Assembly: GCF_000019725.1 (NCBI RefSeq) | Contig: NC_010505.1 | Span: 3,631,001-3,695,000, forward strand | Source: Methylobacterium radiotolerans JCM 2831 | Lineage (GTDB): Bacteria; Pseudomonadota; Alphaproteobacteria; Rhizobiales; Beijerinckiaceae | Length of the DNA: 64,000 bases | Reading direction: 5' to 3' | In this document: in pieces, positions 57,940 to 64,000 of the stretch | Position numbering within the stretch: position 1 is the first letter of the stretch | How the letters are laid out: every line of letters starts with the position of its first letter | Program-made: the position numbers and the translations under genes | The notes under the pieces: model-generated | Told to the model about the DNA's origin: nothing | The model's input: the letters and a program-made list of their open reading frames with translations, nothing else | The model's database searches: none

Positions 57940-58452
57940 TCAGGCCGCGATGTCGCGCTCGACCCGCTCGGTCGTCTCCGCGGGCAGGTCGAGGGCCTCG
58001 GCCAGCATCTTCAGGAACTGACGCTCCTGGAGCGTGTCGGGATCGATCGCGAGCCGCGCCGCCGCGAAGATCCGCGCCGCCGCGTCCGGACTCGCGACCC
58101 GCTCGGCGATCGCGTCGACGTCGGCGGGATCCGCGAGTTCGCGGTCGAGCCAGGACCGGCCATCGGGATCGAGGCCCGCCTCCGCCACGGCCGCGTCGAG
58201 GCGTTTGCGCTCCGCGGCGTCGACCATCCCGTCGGCCGTCGTGGCCGCCACCATGGCCCGCAGCATCAGCCGGGCCTCGTCCTCGGCGACCTGCGTGAAG
58301 TCCGGCCCGCCGGCCTCGGGCGGCGCCGCCCCGCGCAATGCCCGGTAGGCGAGGCTGCCGATCAGCGCCAGCCCGCAGAGGGCGGCACCGGCGGCGAGGC
58401 CGCCGCGCCTCGAACGCACCAGCGCGTCGACGATCCGTCTGCTGTCAGCCAT
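57940..58452 (-). CDS. TerB-like (DUF533) membrane protein
   Basis: 170 residues from the ATG at 58452, with GGAGG six bases before it. One N-terminal membrane helix (GLAAGAALCGLALIGSLAYR) then an all-helical TerB-type domain with acidic residues: LMLRAMVAATTADGMVDAAE, then RSWLDRELADPADVDAIAER and ARLAIDPDTLQERQFLKMLA. The family binds metals and is linked to tellurite and stress responses; the role is unproven. Confidence 0.82.
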   Translation of the reverse strand: MADSRRIVDALVRSRRGGLAAGAALCGLALIGSLAYRALRGAAPPEAGGPDFTQVAEDEARLMLRAMVAATTADGMVDAAERKRLDAAVAEAGLDPDGRSWLDRELADPADVDAIAERVASPDAAARIFAAARLAIDPDTLQERQFLKMLAEALDLPAETTERVERDIAA

Positions 58453-58521
58453 GCCGTCCTCCCGGGATCCGATCCAGATCGGATCGGAAACCACCCGGGA
58501 GGCGCTCGGGTTCAGCCGCGC

Positions 58522-58863
58522 TCAGGCGCCGGCCTCATCCTCGTCCTCGTCCTCGTCGATATCGACGAGGAAGACGATGTCGGCCTCGTCCTCGTCGTCC
58601 GAATCGGACCCGGTGTGGCGCGGATCCTCGACGAAGTCGCCCTCGCCGTCGTCCTCGGCGAGCGCGTCCTCGAAGATCTCGACCTCGTCCTCGGTGGCGG
58701 CCCGGACCTTGAGCGCCGACGTGCCGTTCCAGAGCGGCTTCCCGCCGGTCGTCATGGTCCGGATGTCTTCCTTGAAGCCGTCACAGGTGAAGAGGTCCTT
58801 GGCGGACGCCTCGTCGCTGTTGATCACCGCAACGGCGGTGCCGTCGATCTCGAGCGTGAACAT
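58522..58863 (-). CDS. Protein with highly acidic C-terminal tail
   Basis: 113 residues from the ATG at 58863 (AGAGG ten bases upstream). The first 70 residues look like a small folded domain (FTLEIDGTAVAVINSDEASA, FTCDGFKEDIRTMTTGGKPL). The last 40 are strongly acidic, with Asp/Glu runs such as DEDEDEDE encoded by a tandem GTC/CTC-rich tract (58535-58570). No signal peptide. Family not recognised; the tail suggests binding to basic proteins or metal ions. Confidence 0.65.
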   Translation of the reverse strand: MFTLEIDGTAVAVINSDEASAKDLFTCDGFKEDIRTMTTGGKPLWNGTSALKVRAATEDEVEIFEDALAEDDGEGDFVEDPRHTGSDSDDEDEADIVFLVDIDEDEDEDEAGA

Positions 58864-59113
58864 GGCCGGCATCCCTCTCGTAACCGTCCTCAGGCGCCCC
58901 CGCTCGGCGGGCCGGCGCACGGGTGCGACGCGCTGCCCCGGGAAAGAAACGCCTCGGTTTCGTCCGGTGGCGATGAGCGTCGCGCGGGGATGCTGTAGGG
59001 GTGAAGCGGACGGCCGCCAAGCCCGTCGCGGCCCCACCCGCACGATTCGGCGCGGCACGGCTCCTGCGCGCATCGCCGCGGACACGGTCTCGAACACGAA
59101 GGATCACCCGCGC

Positions 59114-59998
59114 ATGCGGATCAGGCTCGGCTGCGAGATGCGCTACGCCTTCCCCTACCCGGTGCCCATGGTGGTGATGCTCAACGTGCATCCCTCCAGG
59201 GCGGCCGCCCTGGAGGCGCCCGACGCGCTCCGGACCGATCCGCCCGTCCCGGTGACGATCTATCGCGACGGCTTCGGCAACCTGTGCGGCCGCCTGACCG
59301 CGCCCGCCGGCAACTTCACCATCGGGACCGACGCCGCGATCCGCGACAGCGGCATGCCCGATCCGGTCCACCCGGAGGCCGCGCAGCACGCGATCGAGGA
59401 GCTGCCGCCCGAGACGATCGTGTTCCTGCTCCCCAGCCGCTACTGCGAGTCCGACCTCCTGGCCGACGAGGCGTGGCGTCTCTTCGGCCATACCGAGCCG
59501 GGCTGGGCCCGGGTGCAGGCGGTCTGCGACTTCGTCCACGCCCACATCGCGTTCGGCTACGAGTTCGCCCACCGCGACCGCACGGCCATGGACGCCTACG
59601 CGGGCGGGCGCGGTGTCTGCCGGGACTTCACCCACCTGGCGGTCGCGTTCTGCCGCGCCCTCAACGTCCCGACCCGGTACTGCACCGGCTACATCAGCTT
59701 CATCGGCGAGCCCGAGCCGCACCCGGCGGGCGACTTCGCGGCCTGGATGGAGGTCTATCTCGGTGGAGGCTGGCACGTGTTCGACCCGCGCAACAACAGC
59801 CCGCGGATCGGCCGCGTCATGGTCGCGTACGGCCGCGACGCCGCGGACGTGCCGCTGACCCACACGTTCGGACCCAATCCCCTCGTGGGCTTCCGGGTCT
59901 GGGCCGACCGGATCGACCACCTCGACGCGTCCGGCGACGCGCCGGTAATGCCGGAGGAACCCCTGCCGCCGCAGAGCATGGCGACCCGGACGGGGTGA
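59114..59998 (+). CDS. Transglutaminase-like cysteine peptidase family protein
   Basis: 294 residues. N-terminal beta domain (about 1-90, LGCEMRYAFPYPVPMVVMLN) followed by a transglutaminase-like core with catalytic Cys in GRGVCRDFTHLAVAFCRALN, His in the segment EPHPAGDFAAWMEVYLGGGW and Asp in WHVFDPRNNSP. YCTGYIS is also typical. No signal peptide, so cytoplasmic. Related proteins in many proteobacteria are peptidases or amidases of unknown substrate. Alone between oppositely oriented genes. Confidence 0.87.
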   Translation: MRIRLGCEMRYAFPYPVPMVVMLNVHPSRAAALEAPDALRTDPPVPVTIYRDGFGNLCGRLTAPAGNFTIGTDAAIRDSGMPDPVHPEAAQHAIEELPPETIVFLLPSRYCESDLLADEAWRLFGHTEPGWARVQAVCDFVHAHIAFGYEFAHRDRTAMDAYAGGRGVCRDFTHLAVAFCRALNVPTRYCTGYISFIGEPEPHPAGDFAAWMEVYLGGGWHVFDPRNNSPRIGRVMVAYGRDAADVPLTHTFGPNPLVGFRVWADRIDHLDASGDAPVMPEEPLPPQSMATRTG

Positions 59999-60008
59999 GC
60001 GCCGCGCG

Positions 60009-61037
60009 TCAGACGCCGGCGCCGCGGGCGATGGCGCGCTTGACCACCCCCTGCACGTCCGGGTTCGAGAGGAACAGGTCGTGGTTGATCAGGCCGCCGC
60101 CGTAATCGGAGGCGTCGGCGACGCGGACGCCGAGGGCCTCGAGCTTGGCGCGGTCGGCCGCGCCGGCGCGCACGCCCCCCGCCAGCGCCGCCGAGAGTTC
60201 GAGCGCCCGGTCGTTGGTGGAGGAGATCACCGTGATCTTCGAGACGTCGGGCCCGAGGCGGGCGACGCCGTTGGAGAACAGGTCGAAATCGATGTCAGGC
60301 GCGGCCAGCACCACGGCGCCGATCCGCGACATCGCCGCCTCGCCGGCCTCGGCGCGGAGCATGCGCAGGGTCTCGAGGGTGAGGAGCGTGCCCATGGAGT
60401 GCGCGACGATGTTGATGCGGCCGCCGCTGGGCGAGGCGGCGAGCGCCTTCAGCAGGTCCTCGAACGCGTCGCGCGACCAGAGGGCGCTCTCGCGATCGTA
60501 ATTATAATCGAGGGTCGCGGCCGCCGACGGCCACGTGAACAGGCCGGAGACGCCGCGGAACCGGATCCCGTCCGAGAGCCGGGCAGCGCTGACGGCGGCG
60601 GATTCGAACGATTCGCGGTAGCCGTGGACGTAGATCAGCACGTCGCGCCCGAGGGCAGCCTGGGAAAAGGCCTCGGCGGCGCCCGGGCCGGACTCGGATT
60701 TCGGAACTGCGCCGATGGTCCAGTCGCCGGTGATGACGGACGAGACCTTGCCGAGCAGCGAGCGGTCGGGCGGCGACAGGCGCACCTCGGCGAAGCTCAG
60801 GCCGCGGCCGCGGTCGCTGCTGAAGTACGGCGGTCGGGGCGGATTGCCCACGGGCTTGCGGGTCGTGGCGACTAGCAGCACTGGCATGACGTCGAGGGCC
60901 GACTGCTTCTCGGGCAGGGCCGCGCCGGTGCCGAGGTCGTCGGTGACGCAGGCACCGAGCGACGGGGCGAGACCCGCGGCGCCCGCGAGGGCTCCGAAGC
61001 GGAGAAGGACGCGGCGTGAGACGATCTGGCTCGACAT
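60009..61037 (-). CDS. Tat-exported lipoprotein alpha/beta-hydrolase (DUF900)
   Basis: 342 residues. The N-terminus combines a twin-arginine motif (SRRVLLRFGALAG) with a lipobox (LGAC), suggesting export by Tat and lipid anchoring. Hydrolase domain of the DUF900 type: VLIYVHGYRESFESA, LFTWPSAAATLDYNYDRES, nucleophile Ser in IVAHSMGTLLTLE, Asp in VLAAPDIDFDLF and a late His in GGLINHDLFLSNPD. The ATG at 61037 is fixed by the signal sequence. Confidence 0.87.
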   Translation of the reverse strand: MSSQIVSRRVLLRFGALAGAAGLAPSLGACVTDDLGTGAALPEKQSALDVMPVLLVATTRKPVGNPPRPPYFSSDRGRGLSFAEVRLSPPDRSLLGKVSSVITGDWTIGAVPKSESGPGAAEAFSQAALGRDVLIYVHGYRESFESAAVSAARLSDGIRFRGVSGLFTWPSAAATLDYNYDRESALWSRDAFEDLLKALAASPSGGRINIVAHSMGTLLTLETLRMLRAEAGEAAMSRIGAVVLAAPDIDFDLFSNGVARLGPDVSKITVISSTNDRALELSAALAGGVRAGAADRAKLEALGVRVADASDYGGGLINHDLFLSNPDVQGVVKRAIARGAGV

Positions 61038-61227
61038 GATCCGGTGACGCTCGGGCGGGTCGTCTTCCGTTGCCCAGGATCGTGACCATCGCGGGGCACG
61101 ATCGCCGCATCGCGGCGTGAATAGCGGGCACGGCTGGGCTTGTGGTGGGCGGGACACAGCCGGCCCATCCCCCGGCCCCGGTACTCTCCCCCTCGACGGC
61201 GGCCGTCGCCGCAGCCATGAAGGGATC

Positions 61228-62214
61228 ATGACGCCGTCCATCGACATCGAGAGTCTCCGGGAGCGCCTGCTGCGCGGCGACCGCGCCGCTCTGGCCCGCG
61301 CCATCACGCTGGCCGAGTCCAAGCGCGCCGATCACCGGGCGCTGGCGGCGAGCCTGATCGACTCGGTCCTGCCCGAGACCGGCCGGGCGATCCGCGTCGG
61401 CATCACCGGCGTACCTGGCGTCGGCAAGTCGACCACCATCGACGCCCTCGGCTCGAACCTGACGGAGGCCGGTCACAAGGTGGCGGTGCTCGCGGTCGAC
61501 CCGTCGTCCTCGCGGACCGGCGGCTCGATCTTGGGCGACAAAACCCGGATGGCGCGGCTGTCGCACGATCCCGGAGCCTTCATCCGTCCCTCCCCGTCCT
61601 CCGGCACGCTCGGCGGCGTCGCGGCCAAGACCCGCGAGACCATGCTGCTCTGCGAGGCGGCGGGCTTCGACGTGATCCTCGTCGAGACGGTCGGCGTCGG
61701 CCAGTCGGAAACGGCCGTGGCCGACCTCACCGACTTCTTCCTCGTGCTGATGCTGCCCGGGGCGGGCGACGAGTTGCAGGGCATCAAGAAGGGCATTCTC
61801 GAACTCGCCGACATGATCGCCGTCAACAAGGCCGATGCGGGCGAGGCCGAGCAGCGCGCCAACGCGGCGGCCTCGGAGTACCGGGCGGCGCTGCACATCC
61901 TGACTCCGGCCTCCGCCACCTGGACACCGCCGGTGGTCACGATCTCGGGCTTCCACAACCTGCGGCTCGACGCCCTGTGGGCGAAGATCGTCGATCACCG
62001 GGAGAAGCTCACGGCGACCGGCGAGATCCAGGCGAAGCGCCGGACTCAGGACGTGAAGTGGATGTGGGCGCTGGTCGACGAGCGCCTGCACCAGCGTCTC
62101 GTCGGCTCCCCGGAAGTTCGCCGCCGCACGGCCGAGGCCGAGGCCGGCGTCGCCCGGGGCGAGACCTCCCCGGCCGCCGGCGCGGCGGCCATCGCCGAGT
62201 TGATCGGGCTCTGA
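61228..62214 (+). CDS. meaB: Methylmalonyl-CoA mutase chaperone MeaB
   Basis: 328 residues, close to the known Methylorubrum protein in length and wording. G3E-family GTPase that protects and reloads B12-dependent methylmalonyl-CoA mutase, needed in the ethylmalonyl-CoA pathway of methylotrophs. Walker [10 protein letters not shown] with Lys67, [31 protein letters not shown], and NKAD for guanine. Its ATG is overlapped by a four-codon frame (ATGAAGGGATCATGA, from 61217); the AAGGGA is only two bases from the start, so initiation may be coupled. No mutase gene is adjacent. Confidence 0.96.
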   Translation: MTPSIDIESLRERLLRGDRAALARAITLAESKRADHRALAASLIDSVLPETGRAIRVGITGVPGVGKSTTIDALGSNLTEAGHKVAVLAVDPSSSRTGGSILGDKTRMARLSHDPGAFIRPSPSSGTLGGVAAKTRETMLLCEAAGFDVILVETVGVGQSETAVADLTDFFLVLMLPGAGDELQGIKKGILELADMIAVNKADAGEAEQRANAAASEYRAALHILTPASATWTPPVVTISGFHNLRLDALWAKIVDHREKLTATGEIQAKRRTQDVKWMWALVDERLHQRLVGSPEVRRRTAEAEAGVARGETSPAAGAAAIAELIGL

Positions 62215-62357
62215 CCGTTCCGCGGCCGCGATCGCGGGGCGAGACGCACAATTTCGTGGCGGGCGGGGGCACAAACGCCGTCTCGCGCGTTCGGTGGACG
62301 ACGGCTTATCGAGCGGCGCCCCTGTCGCGGCGCCGCGCTCACGTCCAGGAGAGTGCC

Positions 62358-62735
62358 ATGGTTGATACGGATCGGATCGTCGGCGGCGCCAAGGAGGCCG
62401 TCGGCAAGGTTCAGGGCTCGGCCGGTGATTTCGTGGGCTCCAACCGCGACTCGGTCGAGGGACGTTTCCGCGAGGCCCAGGGCCAGGCTCAGAACGTCTA
62501 CGGCCAGGTGAAGGACAAGGCCCGTGACATCGCCGACCGGGCCGGTGACTACGCGAGCGACGCCTACGAGCGCGCCGGCGACGTGGCGGGGGACGTCTAC
62601 GAGCGAAGCGGTTCGTACCTGCGCGACGGGCGCACCGCCGTCGGCGCCCGGGTGGAGGAGAACCCCTTGGTCGCGCTGCTAATCGCGGGCGCGGTCGGCT
62701 ACGGCCTCGCCCTGCTGGTCCACGGTCGCCGCTGA
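62358..62735 (+). CDS. CsbD-like/DUF883-like stress protein
   Basis: 125 residues. N-terminal CsbD-type segment (MVDTDRIVGGAKEAVGKVQG), then a long helical region rich in Ala, Asp, Tyr and Arg with repeats such as DYASDAYERAGDVAGDVYER, and a C-terminal membrane helix (PLVALLIAGAVGYGLALLVH). The mix resembles membrane-anchored ElaB/YqjD-like ribosome-associated proteins as much as CsbD. GGAGAG lies six bases before the ATG. A strong hairpin follows. Confidence 0.82.
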   Translation: MVDTDRIVGGAKEAVGKVQGSAGDFVGSNRDSVEGRFREAQGQAQNVYGQVKDKARDIADRAGDYASDAYERAGDVAGDVYERSGSYLRDGRTAVGARVEENPLVALLIAGAVGYGLALLVHGRR

Positions 62736-62742
62736 CCGGGAG

Positions 62743-62770
62743 AGGCCCCGCCCGGATTTGGGCGGGGCCT
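62743..62770 (+). terminator. Hairpin terminator after the CsbD-like gene
   Basis: Perfect 11-bp stem AGGCCCCGCCC / GGGCGGGGCCT with a six-base loop (GGATTT), eight bases after the stop. Only two T follow. It could also serve the convergent dehydrogenase gene. Confidence 0.65.
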
Positions 62771-62807
62771 TGGCGGCGACCGGGCCCGGCCGCCGCGGCC
62801 GGTCGCG

Positions 62808-63593
62808 CTACTGCGCGGTCCAGCCACCGTCCATGCTGATATTGGCGCCCGTGATCTGGCTCGCCGCGTCGGAGCACAGGAACACCGCCAGCGCGGCCAC
62901 CTGGTCGACGGTGACGAACTCCTTGGTCGGCTGCGCCTTCAGCATCACGTCCTCGATCACCTGCTCCTTGGTGAGGCCGCGGGCCTTCATCGTGTCGGGG
63001 ATCTGGGCCTCCACCAGAGGCGTCCAGACGTAGCCGGGCGAGATGCAGTTCACCGTGATCCTGTGCGGGGCGAGTTCCAGCGCCGCCGTCTTGCTCAGGC
63101 CCGCGATCCCGTGCTTGGCCGCCACGTAGGCCGACTTGAACGGCGAGGCCACCAGAGAGTGGGCCGAGGCCGTGTTGATGATCCGCCCCCAACCCCGCGC
63201 CTTCATCCCGGGAATCGCCGCGTGCATCGTGTGGAAGGCCGAGGACAGGTTGATCGCGATGATCTGCTCCCACTTCTCCGCGGGAAACTCCTCGATCGGC
63301 GATACGAACTGGATGCCGGCGTTGTTGACCAGCACGTCGACCGCCCCGAAGGTCTCCTCCGCCTCGCGCACCATGGCGGCGATCGCATCGGGCTCGCTCA
63401 TGTCGGCGGCCGAGTACCGGGCCTTGACCCCGTAGGTGCTCTCGATCCCCGCCCGGGCCTCCTCGACGGCCTGCGCGTCCCCGAAGCCGTTGAGCACGAT
63501 GTTGGCCCCCTCGGCCGCGAGGGCGCGCGCGATGGCGAGCCCGATGCCGCTGGTCGAGCCGGTCACGAGGGCGGTCTTGGTCTTGAGGGTCAT
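62808..63593 (-). CDS. 3-hydroxybutyrate dehydrogenase
   Basis: 261 residues, classical SDR. It oxidises 3-hydroxybutyrate with NAD to acetoacetate, in polyhydroxybutyrate use. TGSTSGIG cofactor loop, NNAGIQ, catalytic Ser in NTASAHSLVASPF and Tyr/Lys in SAYVAAKHG, all intact; PGYVWTPLVEAQIPD and the QITGANISMDGGWTAQ C-terminus match this family. The ATG at 63593 follows AGGAGG by five to six bases. The product name is more likely than another SDR but not certain. Confidence 0.9.
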   Translation of the reverse strand: MTLKTKTALVTGSTSGIGLAIARALAAEGANIVLNGFGDAQAVEEARAGIESTYGVKARYSAADMSEPDAIAAMVREAEETFGAVDVLVNNAGIQFVSPIEEFPAEKWEQIIAINLSSAFHTMHAAIPGMKARGWGRIINTASAHSLVASPFKSAYVAAKHGIAGLSKTAALELAPHRITVNCISPGYVWTPLVEAQIPDTMKARGLTKEQVIEDVMLKAQPTKEFVTVDQVAALAVFLCSDAASQITGANISMDGGWTAQ

Positions 63594-63667
63594 GGGGCCT
63601 CCTGGAACGCGGGCGCGCCGCCGCTCGGACGCGGTCACGGCCGGGCGACGGTGGGACAGGTCGCGAC

Positions 63668-64000
63668 CTAAGTAGCGCGGGACAGGGAGTCCGGCACAGG
63701 GTCGCCCGATGGCGGAGCGGGCAGGATGTCACCGGCCGCCGGCTGCGCCTGCGCCGAGGCCGGAAACTCGATCTCGACCCGCAGCCCGGGGCCGTTGTCG
63801 GCGAGCCGCAGGGTCCCGTGATGCAGGCGCACCACGGCGTTGACGAGGCTGAGGCCCAGACCGAAGCCGGGTCGCGACCGGGCATCCTCCAGGCGCACGA
63901 AGCGTCCGAGCACGCGGGCCCGGTCCGTCTCGGGAATGCCCGGGCCGTGATCGGAGACGGCGAGTCGGACCGTGCCCGCCTCGCGCCACGCGTCCAGGGT
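63668..64000 (-). CDS. Histidine kinase, C-terminal part (runs off window)
   Basis: 110 residues visible, open to the last base. The end of a histidine kinase ATPase domain: SDHGPGIPETDRARVLGRFV (G1 box and linker) and GFGLGLSLVNAVVRLHHGTL (G2 box). A Pro/Ala-rich tail follows. The sensor and dimerisation domains lie beyond position 64000. Confidence 0.9.
   Translation of the reverse strand, partial: TLDAWREAGTVRLAVSDHGPGIPETDRARVLGRFVRLEDARSRPGFGLGLSLVNAVVRLHHGTLRLADNGPGLRVEIEFPASAQAQPAAGDILPAPPSGDPVPDSLSRAT

Noticed and set aside
58535..58570. Short tandem units that could suggest a CRISPR or minisatellite
   Set aside because: They are in-frame codons for an Asp/Glu tail with no spacers.
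60502..63885. A leftward frame of over 1100 codons across the hydrolase, MeaB, CsbD-like and dehydrogenase genes
   Set aside because: It overlaps four real genes in other frames and shows no domain; G+C-driven open frame.

Overview
The window is about 70% G+C and is chromosomal. It most likely comes from a Methylobacterium-type alphaproteobacterium (Hyphomicrobiales). The support is inference from content: a MeaB closely matching the Methylorubrum/Methylobacterium protein, LpxI instead of LpxH, an S2 protein with an alphaproteobacterial C-terminal extension, Entner-Doudoroff genes, and the two long housekeeping clusters described below. I see no tRNA, rRNA, CRISPR array, insertion sequence, integrase or phage gene.

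Layout. 1-8.4 kb: the end of an ABC exporter, three small secreted-protein genes (YfdX-like, a Cys-rich one, a basic one), an overlapping histidine kinase/sigma-54 activator pair, and an MFS transporter. 8.5-16.9 kb: periplasmic L-asparaginase, the Entner-Doudoroff pair edd-eda, an SbmA/BacA-like ABC protein, small envelope proteins and a 2OG-Fe(II) oxygenase. 16.9-35.6 kb, all leftward: rpsB-tsf-pyrH-frr-cdsA-dxr, then rseP-bamA-lpxD-fabZ-lpxA-lpxI-lpxB. This is the familiar translation / phospholipid / isoprenoid / outer-membrane cluster. It is interrupted between dxr and rseP by a divergent cassette of a TetR repressor and an EmrA/EmrB-like efflux pump, and uppS is missing between frr and cdsA.

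35.9-44.1 kb, leftward except the first small gene: rsuA, an RsmC-like methyltransferase, and dxs-pdxJ-acpS-lepB-rnc-era. Dxs, Dxr and PdxJ make or use the same metabolite (1-deoxyxylulose 5-phosphate), so the window holds the branch point of isoprenoid and vitamin B6 synthesis. 44.2-50.3 kb: a small secreted protein overlapping a secreted DNA/RNA endonuclease, the translation factor EttA, an atypical sugar-nucleotide SDR, an OpgC-like membrane acyltransferase and a DUF2256 zinc-ribbon protein.

50.3-53 kb, leftward: four tightly overlapping genes for maturation of molybdenum hydroxylases (two XdhC/CoxI halves, a MoeA-like protein, a MobA/MocA-like nucleotidyltransferase) with no structural enzyme beside them. 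53.2-64 kb: an orphan EnvZ-like kinase, an aminotransferase, two exported alpha/beta hydrolases, TerB-like and acidic-tail proteins, a transglutaminase-like protease, MeaB, a CsbD-like stress protein, 3-hydroxybutyrate dehydrogenase and the C-terminus of a histidine kinase that runs off the end.

Most of the window is ordinary core genome. The points most worth following are the efflux cassette with its paired perfect operators, a sigma-54 activator with an altered GAFTGA loop, the split molybdenum-maturation gene, a dispersed palindromic intergenic repeat, and hairpins that enclose the stop codons of convergent genes.
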